From positions 310,001-374,000 of the forward strand of contig NZ_AEYF01000018.1 of the NCBI RefSeq assembly GCF_000292525.1: a stretch of 64,000 bases of DNA, read 5' to 3'. The stretch comes from Rhizobium sp. CCGE 510 (GTDB taxonomy: Bacteria; Pseudomonadota; Alphaproteobacteria; Rhizobiales; Rhizobiaceae). This document shows positions 37,353 through 46,526 of this stretch, one piece after another. A program made the position numbers and the translations under genes. Positions within the stretch are counted from its first letter, which is position 1. Every line of letters starts with the position of its first letter. A model generated the notes under the pieces. That model was not told where the DNA came from. It saw only the letters and a list, made by a program, of their open reading frames with translations, and ran no database searches.

Positions 37353-38075
37353 ATGGACGTCGCACGCAGTGAGGTTCCCGAGGCCGGCACGCCCGTCGCC
37401 TGCCGCTCCTGCCAGGCGCGGCACGGCGTCGTCTGCGGCGCCCTGTCCAGCGGCCAGCTCCGGGAGCTCGGCCGCCACTCGCTGCGCCGCATGGTCGATG
37501 CCGGCTCAGAGATCATCGCTCAAGGGTCAAAAAACTCGATCTATTCGAACATCATGCGCGGAGTGGTAAAGCTCTGCAAGGTAATGCCGGACGGACGCCA
37601 GCAAATCGTCGGCCTGCAATTCGCCCCGGATTTCGTCGGCAGACCCTTCGTGCGCGAAAGCACGCTGTCGGCCGAGGCCGCGACCGACGCGGAGATCTGC
37701 GTCTTCCCCCGCAACCTTCTCGACCGTATGATATCGGAGACGCCGGAGTTGCAGCGCAGCCTGCACGATCAGGCGCTGAAAGAGCTGGATGCGGCGCGCG
37801 AATGGATGCTGACGCTCGGCCGGCGCACCGCCGAGGAAAAGGTCGCAAGCCTGCTCCACCTCATCGCCACGCACGCCGAACCGCAATCGGCCACGAGCAC
37901 CGCCTTCGACCTGCCGCTATCACGCGCCGAAATCGCCGATTTTCTCGGGCTGACGATCGAGACCGTCAGTCGCCAGATGACCAGGCTGCGCAAGAGCGGC
38001 GTTATCCGCATCGAGAACTTCCGACATATCGTCGTCCCCGATATGGATGAGCTGGAAAAGAAAATCAGCGGGTAA
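37353..38075 (+). CDS. fnrN: Crp/Fnr-family oxygen-responsive regulator FnrN
   Basis: 240 aa. N-terminal cysteines 17, 20 and 28 plus Cys116 give the set that binds an oxygen-labile 4Fe-4S cluster. A cNMP-like beta-roll follows, then a dimer helix and an HTH (LSRAEIADFLGLTIETVSRQ) with the E-xx-SR specificity residues of FNR. It activates fix and cytochrome cbb3 genes at low oxygen in nodules. Two anaeroboxes upstream indicate autoregulation. The 3' end overlaps a convergent L,D-transpeptidase gene by 11 bp. Confidence 0.94.
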   Translation: MDVARSEVPEAGTPVACRSCQARHGVVCGALSSGQLRELGRHSLRRMVDAGSEIIAQGSKNSIYSNIMRGVVKLCKVMPDGRQQIVGLQFAPDFVGRPFVRESTLSAEAATDAEICVFPRNLLDRMISETPELQRSLHDQALKELDAAREWMLTLGRRTAEEKVASLLHLIATHAEPQSATSTAFDLPLSRAEIADFLGLTIETVSRQMTRLRKSGVIRIENFRHIVVPDMDELEKKISG

Positions 38076-38493
38076 TCACCACGCGGGTATTGGCAAGGCC
38101 GGCTTGGCGCGCCAGCGAGAAGAACTCGGCCGCGTTGTCGGGATGCAGGCGGACGCAGCCATGTGAGGCCGGCCGGCCCAGGCGCTTCAGGTCGAAGGTG
38201 GCGTGAACGGCGTAACCGCCGTTGAAGAACACCGCGTAGGGCATCGGTGCATTGTCGTATTTTCGGGAACGGTGATCGCGCGACAGCCACTTGGCACTCC
38301 ACGAACCGGTCGGCGTGACATAGCCGTTGCGCGCGGTCGAAACCTTCCAACGATACTTGATGAAGCCGTTCTCGGTGACGGTCATCGTCTGCTTGCCGAT
38401 GCTGACATTGGCGACCAGCGTTGCTGCCTCGGCGGCAATGGGAGAAAACTGCAGCAATAAACTTGCGGCGGCGGCCGCCAAAATCGTCTTCAT
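38065..38493 (-). CDS. L,D-transpeptidase (YkuD domain)
   Basis: 142 aa. Signal peptide residues 1-23 (ending AAEA), then a compact YkuD domain with HATFDLKRLGRPASHGCVRL, where His and the catalytic Cys lie. It forms 3-3 peptidoglycan crosslinks or attaches proteins to the wall in the periplasm. Convergent with fnrN, overlapping by 11 bp. Confidence 0.92.
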   Translation of the reverse strand: MKTILAAAAASLLLQFSPIAAEAATLVANVSIGKQTMTVTENGFIKYRWKVSTARNGYVTPTGSWSAKWLSRDHRSRKYDNAPMPYAVFFNGGYAVHATFDLKRLGRPASHGCVRLHPDNAAEFFSLARQAGLANTRVVITR

Positions 38494-38641
38494 GATAACC
38501 CCTCTTCGAACCCGCGCAGTTTAATTGCGCCCTCACGACAGAGAGACTACGGCAATACTTATTAGATAGCTTTAACCCGAATGGTAATCACAATTTTAAC
38601 ACGTTTAAGCCGGAAGCGCCGCTGCAGGACAGCGGCTCGCC

Positions 38642-38842
38642 TCACTGGAGCTTGCGCGGAGCCGAAGGCGGATCGAGCCGCTGATAGGCCTTGTTCATCT
38701 TCTCGCGGATAGAGGCCATGGTGCCGAGGTTATGACCGCAAGCGGCACAGGTGATGATGTCGGTCTCGCGGATCTCCGGACGCTCGAACTTCATCTTGGT
38801 GCTCTTGCACTTCGGGCACGGTAATTCAACCTGAACTGTCAT
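38642..38842 (-). CDS. Small zinc-ribbon protein
   Basis: 66 aa from ATG 38842. Two knuckles (CPKCKST and CAACGHN) 22-24 residues apart make a zinc ribbon; the C-terminus is basic and helical. It belongs to a widespread small family (ECs_2282-like) without a known function. An N-terminal extension upstream of the ATG lacks a ribosome site. Confidence 0.75.
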   Translation of the reverse strand: MTVQVELPCPKCKSTKMKFERPEIRETDIITCAACGHNLGTMASIREKMNKAYQRLDPPSAPRKLQ

Positions 38843-38926
38843 TGCGCTGCTTCCGGTCTGATGGAGGTATGAGGCGTTTCGCATAAACGTTTGCGGAGGA
38901 GCTGTCCACTAGGGTGCCGGTGGTTA

Positions 38927-39102
38927 CCCCCCTCTGCCCTGCCGGGCATCTCCCCCACAGGTGGGGAGATCGGCAAGACGCCGGATCATCCGTCCCTTTC
39001 TGCCGTATCGAAATAACGACGCGGTAGTTGTTTGGGGAGACCATTGCGCTCATCCAATCTCCCCCTTGTGGGGGAGATGTCCGGCAGGACAGAGGGGGGT
39101 GC
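38927..39102. repeat. RIME-like palindromic element, family A, copy 1
   Basis: Two inverted arms of about 47 bp flank an 85-bp core. Each arm has two stem-loops: TGCCCtgccGGGCA (TGTCC...GGACA in other copies) and ATCTCCCCC...GGGGGAGAT. The layout fits Rhizobium intergenic mosaic elements (paired large palindromes). It lies between the zinc-ribbon gene and cobD. Other copies: 48057-48236, 49896-50075 and a single arm at 52314-52366. Confidence 0.88.
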
Positions 39103-39115
39103 CTCACGGCACAGC

Positions 39116-40096
39116 CTACAATAAACACAAAAACAACCCGAATGTCAGACCGGTGAGCACCATACAGCTGGCATAAAACACCGACACGCCGTCCTCGATG
39201 TCGCCGGCGGTGGCAATGTCGCGGCCGGCGTTGTTGATCATCGGTTCGGTCACGATGACACCGCCATAGATGCGCGGGCCGGCGAGCTGTACGTTGAGGG
39301 CACCGGCCATTGCCGCCTCCGGCCGGCCGGAATTCGGCGAGCGGTGCAGGCCGCCGTCGCGCATCGCCACCCGGATCGCCTCGCGGCAGGGGCTCATGCC
39401 GCGCCGGATCCAGGCGCCGGCGGCAATCAGCAGGATAGAGAGGCGTGCGGCCGGCCAGTTGGCGATATCGTCGAGCCTGGCCGCGGCCCAGCCGAAATCG
39501 ATGTATTTTTCCGATCTGTGGCCGATCATCGAATCCGCCGTGTTCAGCATCTTGTAAGCAAGCAGGCCCGGCAGGCCGAAGACAGCATAGCAGAGGGCCG
39601 GCGCCACGACGCCGTCGGAGAAATTCTCCGCAAGGCTTTCGATCGCCGCGCGGCAGACGGCCGGCTCGTCGAGAGTCTCAGGATCACGCCCGACGATGCG
39701 GGAGACAGCGTTTCGGCCGCCGGCCAGCCCCTCACCGCGCAAGGCCGTTGCGACGGCCGCGACATGATCGGCAAGGCTTTTCTGCGCCAGGAAGATCGCC
39801 ACCAGACCGGCCTCCAGCACGAGACCGGGAAGGCCGAAGAGCGCGAAGAACCGGTCGAACACGAAGCCTGCGGCGATCGACAGCAGAAGCAGCGCCAGGA
39901 TCGCCGCAACGCCGTTCATCCGGCGCTGGGAGCCCGTCAGGCTTGAGGGATTGAGCTGCCGGTCGGCGTAAGAGATCGCCGCGCCGAAGATGACGACGGG
40001 ATGCGGCACCCGCGACCACAGCCATTGCGGATCGCCGGCGATCCGGTCGAGCAGCAGCGCCAGAAGCAGCACGAGGAGGTTTTCGTCGATCGTCAT
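39116..40096 (-). CDS. cobD: Adenosylcobinamide-phosphate synthase
   Basis: 326 aa membrane protein (CbiB in Salmonella). It attaches the aminopropanol linker to adenosylcobyric acid. N-terminal LLLALLLDRIAGDPQWLW, ESLAENFSDGVVAPALCYA and MLNTADSMIGHRSEKY are family signatures. Several hydrophobic helices span the protein. It overlaps cobC (4 bp), whose product supplies (R)-1-amino-2-propanol phosphate, so substrate maker and user are coupled. The repeat A1 begins 14 bp past the stop. Confidence 0.94.
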   Translation of the reverse strand: MTIDENLLVLLLALLLDRIAGDPQWLWSRVPHPVVIFGAAISYADRQLNPSSLTGSQRRMNGVAAILALLLLSIAAGFVFDRFFALFGLPGLVLEAGLVAIFLAQKSLADHVAAVATALRGEGLAGGRNAVSRIVGRDPETLDEPAVCRAAIESLAENFSDGVVAPALCYAVFGLPGLLAYKMLNTADSMIGHRSEKYIDFGWAAARLDDIANWPAARLSILLIAAGAWIRRGMSPCREAIRVAMRDGGLHRSPNSGRPEAAMAGALNVQLAGPRIYGGVIVTEPMINNAGRDIATAGDIEDGVSVFYASCMVLTGLTFGLFLCLL

Positions 40097-41136
40097 CGCT
40101 CAAATCCCTGAAGGGCTTCGCCAAGCCGCCTGTCCGCCGCCGGATCCGGCGTCAGGCCGAAACGCAGCCAATCCGGCGCATAATCGAACTTGCGGACGAG
40201 AATATGATGCCGGCAAAGATACGTGTAAATGTCGCTCGCCCTGGTATCGGCGACAAGGGTGAACAACTGCGTTCCTCCCCTGATCCGCAACCCGGCCGAG
40301 GCCAACGTCGCCTGCAGGGCGGCACTGCGTTCATCGAGACAGTGGCGGATCGCGGAGAGGTCGGAGCGCAGCAGCGAGGCGGCAATCGACAGCGCCGGGC
40401 CTGAGACTGCCCAGGGGCCGAGCCAGTTCTCGAAACGCTCGAGAATATCAGGGCGCGCAATCGCAAAACCGAGCCGCAGGCCGGCAAGCCCGAAGAACTT
40501 GCCGAAGGAACGGAAGATGATCAGATTGGGAAGCTCTTGCGCGCGGGTAGCGAGGCTCAGCGCCGGGTCGGTATCCCCGAAAGCCTCGTCGACGACGAGA
40601 AGTCCGCCTGCCGCCATCATTCTGTCATGCAGGGTAACCAGCATTTCCACCGGCCAGACCCTGCCGTCCGGATTGTTCGGATTGACGACAACCGCCAGCC
40701 GATGCTCCGCCCCGATTGCGGCGACATCGCCGACCGCGTCGACGGCAAAACCGGCCGATGTAAAAGCACGCGCATATTCGCCATAGGTCGGCGACACCAC
40801 GGCAACCCTGTTGTCCGTCACGGCAACCCTGTTGTCCGTCGGGGCGATCTGCCTTTCCTGCCAAAGCAGGCGCGGCAGAAGCTGAATCACCGATTGCGTT
40901 CCGGGCACGGGCAGCGGCAGTATCTCTCCACTGCCGTAATGAGCGCGGGCTGCGAACCTCGCCTCGTCGACGAGATGCCTGTCCGGCAGTCGGTGCCATG
41001 CCCTTGGCGGAATGTCAGGCAGGGCGACGGGGCATGGATTGATGCCGGTGGAAAGGTCGAGCCAATCTTCCGGCCTGCCGCCGAAGGCGGCGGCAGCGGC
41101 GGTGATGCCGCCGCCATGGGCAATCGGCGCGCTCAT
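40093..41136 (-). CDS. cobC: Threonine-phosphate decarboxylase (cobalamin linker)
   Basis: 347 aa PLP enzyme of aminotransferase fold type I. It decarboxylates L-threonine O-3-phosphate to aminopropanol phosphate. STGINPCP at the N-terminus, NPNNPDG and the PLP-lysine segment IIFRSFGKFFGLAGLRLGFA are present. Odd feature: a perfect 21-bp tandem duplication (40799-40840) repeats TDNRVAV in frame. It overlaps cobB and cobD by 4 bp each. Confidence 0.93.
   Translation of the reverse strand: MSAPIAHGGGITAAAAAFGGRPEDWLDLSTGINPCPVALPDIPPRAWHRLPDRHLVDEARFAARAHYGSGEILPLPVPGTQSVIQLLPRLLWQERQIAPTDNRVAVTDNRVAVVSPTYGEYARAFTSAGFAVDAVGDVAAIGAEHRLAVVVNPNNPDGRVWPVEMLVTLHDRMMAAGGLLVVDEAFGDTDPALSLATRAQELPNLIIFRSFGKFFGLAGLRLGFAIARPDILERFENWLGPWAVSGPALSIAASLLRSDLSAIRHCLDERSAALQATLASAGLRIRGGTQLFTLVADTRASDIYTYLCRHHILVRKFDYAPDWLRFGLTPDPAADRRLGEALQGFER
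40799..40840. repeat. Perfect 21-bp tandem duplication inside cobC
   Basis: The unit acggcaaccctgttgtccgtc occurs twice head to tail with no mismatch. On the cobC strand it encodes TDNRVAV twice, keeping the frame. The lack of divergence implies a recent slippage event. Confidence 0.95.
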
Positions 41137-42440
41137 GCGGCCGCTCTCCCGAGATCGATCAGGTGCATGTAGGATCCCGCCACCTGGCCGCGTCTCAGTC
41201 CGACAGCACCGAGATCGGCTCCCAGCGCATCCTGCGCTGCAAACAGCCGCTTTCCCTCGCCCTCGGAAACAACGGTGGAATAGTGGAATTCATGCGCCGT
41301 CATCGTCCGCGCGAAGAAAGCGCCGTCGAGCGGCGTTACACGGCGATAGCCGAGATGGCGCCGGCGTTCGGCATAGCTGGTGACAACGGGCAGCAGGCCA
41401 AGCATTTCGTGGCGCTTTCCGCCCGCATCGATCAACCCATCGCCGAGCACCATGTAGCCGCCGCACTCGCCATAGATCCTGATGCCGCGCGCCGCTGCAT
41501 CGAGCATGCCGGCGCGAAAATTCTGCGCCTCCGAAAGCCGCCCGGCATGCAGCTCGGGATAGCCTCCGGGCAAATAAATTGCATCGGCGTCACCGGCCGG
41601 CGCCTCGTCGGCGAGCGGCGAGAAGAACGAAATATCAGCCCCGCGGCGGCGCCAGCCGAGCAGCATATGCTCGTAGGAAAAGGCAAAGGCGACGTCGCGC
41701 GCCACGGCGATACGGGCGCCGATCGGCATCAGCCGATCGATATTGGCGGCAGACGGCCGGTTGAGCCCCTGCTTTGCAATGCGCAGCAGGAATTCGAAAT
41801 TGCATTCCTCGGACACGGCATCCGCCGCTTGGTCGATGAAATTGTCGAGCCTTGCGTGTTCGCCGGCCTGGACGAGACCGAGATGGCGCTCCGGTAAGGC
41901 AAGCGCCTTGTCGCTGCCAATCACGGCGATAACAGGCATGCGGATCGCTTCGAGCGCCTGGCGCAGCATCGCCTCATGCCGCTCGCTGCCGACCTTGTTG
42001 AGGATGACGCCGGCAACGCGGACATCGGCGCGGAAGCCAGCAAAGCCTGATACCAGCGGCGCCACCGATTGCGACATGCGCGAGGCGTCGACAACCAGCA
42101 CCACGGAAAGGCCGAGCTGGGCGGCAAGATCGGCCGCCGTTCCCCTTCCGTCGGCAGCCCCGTCGAAAAGCCCCATCATCGCCTCGACGACGAGGATGCG
42201 GTCGCCGGAGCGGTGAAGGGCTGAATTGGCCGAGATCAGCTCCGGGCGCATCGCCCAGGGATCGAAATTCAGGCAGGGCGTGCCACTTGCGGCGGCATGG
42301 AAGGCGGGATCGATGTAATCAGGGCCGGCCTTGCCGGGCGCCACTGCGATGCCGCGCCGGCGCAGCGCCCTGAGCAATCCGAGCGTCACCGTCGTCTTGC
42401 CGGCGCCGGAGGACGGCGCTGCGATCAGGAGGCCGCTCAT
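41133..42440 (-). CDS. cobB: Cobyrinic (hydrogenobyrinic) acid a,c-diamide synthase
   Basis: 435 aa. N-terminal P-loop IAAPSSGAGKTTVTLGLL for ATP, C-terminal class I glutamine amidotransferase domain with Cys in IYGECGGYMVLG. It amidates the a and c side chains of hydrogenobyrinic acid before cobalt insertion by CobNST. It overlaps cobA and cobC by 4 bp in the cobA-B-C-D operon. Confidence 0.94.
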   Translation of the reverse strand: MSGLLIAAPSSGAGKTTVTLGLLRALRRRGIAVAPGKAGPDYIDPAFHAAASGTPCLNFDPWAMRPELISANSALHRSGDRILVVEAMMGLFDGAADGRGTAADLAAQLGLSVVLVVDASRMSQSVAPLVSGFAGFRADVRVAGVILNKVGSERHEAMLRQALEAIRMPVIAVIGSDKALALPERHLGLVQAGEHARLDNFIDQAADAVSEECNFEFLLRIAKQGLNRPSAANIDRLMPIGARIAVARDVAFAFSYEHMLLGWRRRGADISFFSPLADEAPAGDADAIYLPGGYPELHAGRLSEAQNFRAGMLDAAARGIRIYGECGGYMVLGDGLIDAGGKRHEMLGLLPVVTSYAERRRHLGYRRVTPLDGAFFARTMTAHEFHYSTVVSEGEGKRLFAAQDALGADLGAVGLRRGQVAGSYMHLIDLGRAAA

Positions 42441-43276
42441 ATGAACACCTCGCCGGACCGGCGGAACGGATCGGGTTGCAGCCGCCGTCCGGCGAGCGCG
42501 CCGAGCCAGTCGAGCGAGGCCCTGAGCCGCACCACCTCGCCGACGACGACCACCGCCGGCGGTTCGAGCTTGGCAGTGGCGATGGCCGCGGGCGCATCGG
42601 CCAGCGTGGTTTCCAACACCTGCTGCTGGCCGGTGGTGGCGTTGCAGACGAAGGCGACAGGTTCGGTAGGCTTCCGGCCGGCGGCGATCAATCGGGCGCT
42701 GATCTCGGCGATGTGTTTCATCGCCATATACATGACGATCACGGGAGAGCCCCGGCCGATCGCCTCCCAGTTGATCCTGTCGGGCACGATGCCGGAGGAA
42801 TCATGGCCGGTGAGGAAGGTCACGGCGTGGTTGATGTCGCGATGCGTCACCGGGATGCCGGCATAGGCAAGCCCGCCGATGCCGGCGGTGATGCCGGGCA
42901 CGATGCGAAAGGGGATGTTGTGCTCGACCAGCGTCAGCGCCTCTTCGCCGCCACGGCCGAAGACGAAGGGATCGCCGCCCTTCAGCCGCAGCACCCGCTT
43001 GCCGGCGCGCGCCAGTTCCACCAGCCGCAGCGAGATGTCGCGCTGTTTGGCCGAAGGCTTGCCGCCGCGTTTCCCGGCATATTCCACCACCGCATCCGGC
43101 CGTGCCAACGCCAGACATTCTTGGTTGACCAGCGCGTCGTGCACGATGACGTCGGCCTCGGAAAGCCCTTTTGCGGCAAGCAGCGTCAACAGCCCGGGAT
43201 CGCCGGGACCGGCGCCGACCAGCCAGACGCTGCCCGGCTCCAGCGCCGGAAGATGGGAGAATGCGGCATCGATCAT
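42437..43276 (-). CDS. cobA: Uroporphyrinogen-III C-methyltransferase
   Basis: 279 aa SUMT. It methylates uroporphyrinogen III at C-2 and C-7 to precorrin-2 using SAM, the entry to the corrin branch. VWLVGAGPGDPGLLTLLAAK, LKGGDPFVFGRGGEE and the PVTHRDINHAVTFLTGH segment are diagnostic. It lacks the CysG dehydrogenase domain. First gene of the cobA-B-C-D operon. Confidence 0.95.
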   Translation of the reverse strand: MIDAAFSHLPALEPGSVWLVGAGPGDPGLLTLLAAKGLSEADVIVHDALVNQECLALARPDAVVEYAGKRGGKPSAKQRDISLRLVELARAGKRVLRLKGGDPFVFGRGGEEALTLVEHNIPFRIVPGITAGIGGLAYAGIPVTHRDINHAVTFLTGHDSSGIVPDRINWEAIGRGSPVIVMYMAMKHIAEISARLIAAGRKPTEPVAFVCNATTGQQQVLETTLADAPAAIATAKLEPPAVVVVGEVVRLRASLDWLGALAGRRLQPDPFRRSGEVFI

Positions 43277-43287
43277 CTTGCTGATCT

Positions 43288-43336
43288 AGAGCATGATGCC
43301 GAAAAGTGTAAGCGGTTTTCGGACGACATTATGCTC
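43288..43336. repeat. Short inverted repeat, family D, upstream of cobA
   Basis: gagcatgatgccgaaaa ... ttttcgg ... cattatgctc, a near-perfect stem of about 20 bp. It matches 30181-30231. It lies 12 bp before the cobA start, so it would be in the leader if the promoter is upstream. Confidence 0.8.
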
Positions 43337-43509
43337 ACCTGTTTGATTTAGATCCGCCGGGCGCCCCGCCTCACCTGAAGTTGCCGAGATGACCATGACT
43401 CACTTTGTGAGGAAGCTGAATCAAACTCTCGGAAAAACTGAATAACAATATGAATACGTTATCATATAGTCGCAAAGGCCGGCCGCGAAGCGGCCAGCCG
43501 TCCAATCGG

Positions 43510-44460
43510 TCAGGCCGTGAGCAGCGTATCGCGGATGAGATCGATAACCTTTTTCGATTCGATGCCGGTGCAGACGATCTGGCTCGGCAGGCCATCCCAG
43601 TCGCCCGGCGGGAAACGGCGACCGTCCGACTTGACGATGGTCTGGCCGTCGGCAATGCCGCCACAGACGACACGCACCGCACCCGATATCGACGAGAACA
43701 GTTCGGGCGCCACGACATAGACTGAGGCGCAGCTGTCATGCACCATCATGCCGTCCTCGACCGCATGCTTGTAGAAATCGATGTAGGACTGCGAGAGTTC
43801 ATTGAGCTGTTTGACCGCCTTGTCGCCCTTGGCCGCCATCTCGCCGAGATAGCTGCGGCTCATCGTGGTGACCGCGGTGACGTCAAGGCCGATGACTGCC
43901 ACCTTCCAGGGCGCGGTCATGACGATATCAGCAGCTTCGGGATCACCATGGATATTGGCCTCGGCGACCGGCGAGACATTGCCCGGTACATAGAAATTGC
44001 CGCCCATGATGACGACATCCTTGACCAGCGTTGCGATCTCGGGGTCTTCCTTCAGCGCCAGGGCCAGGTTGGTCATCCGCCCGACGGCGACGAGGCGCAC
44101 CTCGCCCGGATGGGCGCGCACGGTGTCGATGATGAAGCGATGCGCCGGGCGCGGATCGAGCGGCAGGTCGATCGTCTCCGGCACGTCGATATCGCCGAGG
44201 CCATTGTCGCCATGCACCATGGCCGGCCACGGCCGCTCGGCGCGCGAGGGGTCGATGGTGACGCTGGCGCCCTTGGCAACGGGTGCGGGAATATTCCAAT
44301 CGCGCTTGAGGAAGAGCGCATTGCGTGTCGTCGTCTCGACCGAGGCGTTGCCAAAAACCGTGGTGATGCCGATCAGATCGATTTCGGGATGGCGGTGCAG
44401 GAAAAGAAGCGCCATGGCGTCATCGACGCCCGGATCCGTGTCATAAATGACCTTGTGCAT
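43510..44460 (-). CDS. Nucleoside hydrolase (IUNH family)
   Basis: 316 aa. N-terminal calcium/ribose motif DTDPGVDDAMALLF, HGDNGLGD, the VGRMTNLALAL segment, ANIHGDPEAADIV and a C-terminal Asp. It splits nucleosides into base and ribose. It is set among cobalamin genes on the same strand (cobA 233 bp downstream, cobE 70 bp upstream) but has no known role in that pathway. Confidence 0.92.
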   Translation of the reverse strand: MHKVIYDTDPGVDDAMALLFLHRHPEIDLIGITTVFGNASVETTTRNALFLKRDWNIPAPVAKGASVTIDPSRAERPWPAMVHGDNGLGDIDVPETIDLPLDPRPAHRFIIDTVRAHPGEVRLVAVGRMTNLALALKEDPEIATLVKDVVIMGGNFYVPGNVSPVAEANIHGDPEAADIVMTAPWKVAVIGLDVTAVTTMSRSYLGEMAAKGDKAVKQLNELSQSYIDFYKHAVEDGMMVHDSCASVYVVAPELFSSISGAVRVVCGGIADGQTIVKSDGRRFPPGDWDGLPSQIVCTGIESKKVIDLIRDTLLTA

Positions 44461-44530
44461 TGATATCCTCTAGATGTGGATCGCGGAGCTGCCGGACGGC
44501 GTCGCGACGTGTGGCCCACCATAACGCCCG

Positions 44531-44950
44531 TCAGGCTTTCTGCAACCCGATGCCGGCAATCGCCGCTGTCGCATGGGCGGATTTGATCTTGCCGAGCAGC
44601 AGTTCCGCATCCGGGCCAACGGCCGCAAGCGCCGCGGATTCCGCCACGCCATGGCAGCCGACGCGAGCAAAGACGACGGCAGAGGGATTTTTGAGCCGCG
44701 GCGTTTCCTCTTCCAGCCGCAGCGCATCGAAGAAGACGGCCGGCACGGCAAAATGCCTGGCGACGGTAAGGATCGCCGGCTCCTGACTGCGGCTGTCGAT
44801 GGAAGCGATAGCCGCGAGATCCGCCTTGCCGATACCGGCCGCCTCAAGCGCGGCGATGGCCAGTGCCAGCACTTCGGCCGGCGCCGTCCCGCGCTCGCAG
44901 CCGAGCCCGAGCACGTGGCGCCTGACCGTATCGAAGGGAATGTCACTCAT
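44531..44950 (-). CDS. cobE: Cobalamin biosynthesis protein CobE (CbiG C-terminal domain)
   Basis: 139 aa. Resembles the C-terminal domain of CbiG: LGLGCERGTAPAEVLALAIA and the segment IASIDSRSQEPAIL. In the aerobic pathway CobE is required but its activity is not fully defined. The neighbours that usually accompany it (cobI, cobJ, cobK, cobM) are absent here. Confidence 0.88.
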   Translation of the reverse strand: MSDIPFDTVRRHVLGLGCERGTAPAEVLALAIAALEAAGIGKADLAAIASIDSRSQEPAILTVARHFAVPAVFFDALRLEEETPRLKNPSAVVFARVGCHGVAESAALAAVGPDAELLLGKIKSAHATAAIAGIGLQKA

Positions 44951-45048
44951 CGAAGCTGCTGAACGTACCCTGCTGTGTTCTTGCAGCCATTGCAGCTTGG
45001 GATGGGAAATGCAACAAAGCCACCCGAAAGCTCTTCCGGAATATCATC

Positions 45049-45834
45049 TTGCCTGACATCGCTCTTCATCTGCTTCTGCTGCTCTGCGCGGCGGCCTTCT
45101 TTGCCGGTTTCGTCGATTCGATTGCCGGCGGCGGCGGCCTCATCACCGTTCCTGCCATGCTGATCGCCGGCATTCCGCCGCTGCAGACACTCGGCACCAA
45201 CAAGGTGCAATCAATCTTCGGCGCCACCTCGGCAACGCTCGCCTATGCCCGCAAGGGCCATGTGCAGCTTGACGAACAGCTGCCGATGGCGCTGATGGCG
45301 GTCATGGGCGGAGCGCTCGGCGCTGCCCTTGCCACGATCGTGCCCGGACAGGTGCTGCAGGCGATCATGCCGGTGCTGCTGCTGTCGATCGCGATCTTCT
45401 TTGCCGTCAAGCCGAACCTCAACGACGTCGACACCCATCGCCGCATCACGCCCTTCGCCTTCGGTCTGACGATGGTGCCGGCTATCGGCTTCTATGACGG
45501 GGTCTTCGGCCCCGGCACCGGTTCCTTCTTCATGCTCGCCTTCGTCACGCTCGCCGGCTTCGGCGTGCTGAAGGCAACCGCCCACACCAAGCTTCTCAAT
45601 CTCGGCTCGAATTTCGGCGCGCTGATCGTCTTCGCAAGTTTCGGCGCGATCCTCTGGAAGATCGGCCTGTTGATGGGTGTGTGCCAGTTCCTCGGCGCGC
45701 AACTCGGTTCGCGCCTTGCGATGCGCATCGGCGCAAAGCTTATCAAGCCGCTTCTCGTGATCGTCTGCGTCGCCCTCGCAGTCAAGCTGCTCGCCGATCC
45801 GGCAAATCCGCTACGCGTCTGGCTCGGCGTTTAG
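45049..45834 (+). CDS. TSUP family transporter (TauE/SafE)
   Basis: 261 aa with seven to eight hydrophobic helices. The TauE/SafE pattern is seen as FVDSIAGGGGLITVPAML and, in the second half, FYDGVFGPGTGSFFMLAF. Family members move sulfite, sulfonates or other small organic anions. The start is TTG 45049; no better ATG precedes the first helix. It is divergent from cobE and convergent with cobO. Confidence 0.88.
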   Translation: MPDIALHLLLLLCAAAFFAGFVDSIAGGGGLITVPAMLIAGIPPLQTLGTNKVQSIFGATSATLAYARKGHVQLDEQLPMALMAVMGGALGAALATIVPGQVLQAIMPVLLLSIAIFFAVKPNLNDVDTHRRITPFAFGLTMVPAIGFYDGVFGPGTGSFFMLAFVTLAGFGVLKATAHTKLLNLGSNFGALIVFASFGAILWKIGLLMGVCQFLGAQLGSRLAMRIGAKLIKPLLVIVCVALAVKLLADPANPLRVWLGV

Positions 45835-45871
45835 CCGCCGAACCTAATCTCGTCCATCGTCATCGAACGCC

Positions 45872-46522
45872 TCAGAACTCAACGCCCGGCTGGCCCTTGA
45901 TACCCGAGCGGAAGGGGTGTTTGACGAGCTCCATCTCTGTCACCAGATCGGCGATCTCGATCAGTTCTTCCTTAGCGTTGCGCCCCGTCAGCACGACATG
46001 CGTCATGGCCGGCTTCTCGTTCTTCAGGAAGTCAACGACCTCGTTGATGTCGAGATAATCGTAGCGCAGCGCGATGTTGATCTCGTCGAGCAGCACCATG
46101 GAATTACGCTCGTCGCGGATCAGTTCCTTGGCCTTTTCCCAGGCGGCCGAGGCGGCTGCGACGTCACGGGCGCGGTCCTGCGTTTCCCAGGTGAAGCCCT
46201 CGCCCATGGTGTGGAACTGGCAGAGATCGGAGAAATGTTTCTCGATCAGGTCGCGCTCGCCGGTCCACATCGCACCCTTGATGAACTGCACGACGGCTGA
46301 CGGCTTGCCGTGGGCGATATGGCGGAAGATCATCCCAAAAGCAGACGAGGACTTGCCCTTGCCCTTGCCGGTATGAACGATGATCAGCCCCTTGCCATCC
46401 GTCTTGGTCGCCATGATCTTGTCGCGCGCGGCCTTCTTCTTCGCCATCTTTTCGGCATGGCGCACATCGTCCTTGCCAGCTTCGCCTTCTGGGATCGCGC
46501 TATCCGGGGTCTCGTCGCTCAT
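45872..46522 (-). CDS. cobO: Cob(I)yrinic acid a,c-diamide adenosyltransferase
   Basis: 216 aa (BtuR/CobA_Salmonella family). P-loop VHTGKGKGKSSSAFG at about 49-63, here used for triphosphate binding. It transfers adenosyl from ATP to reduced cobalt. The motif VVQFIKGAMWTGERDL and LLDEINIALRYDYL are typical. Last gene of cobU-W-N-O, 4 bp after cobN. Confidence 0.94.
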   Translation of the reverse strand: MSDETPDSAIPEGEAGKDDVRHAEKMAKKKAARDKIMATKTDGKGLIIVHTGKGKGKSSSAFGMIFRHIAHGKPSAVVQFIKGAMWTGERDLIEKHFSDLCQFHTMGEGFTWETQDRARDVAAASAAWEKAKELIRDERNSMVLLDEINIALRYDYLDINEVVDFLKNEKPAMTHVVLTGRNAKEELIEIADLVTEMELVKHPFRSGIKGQPGVEF

Positions 46523-46526
46523 CGGT

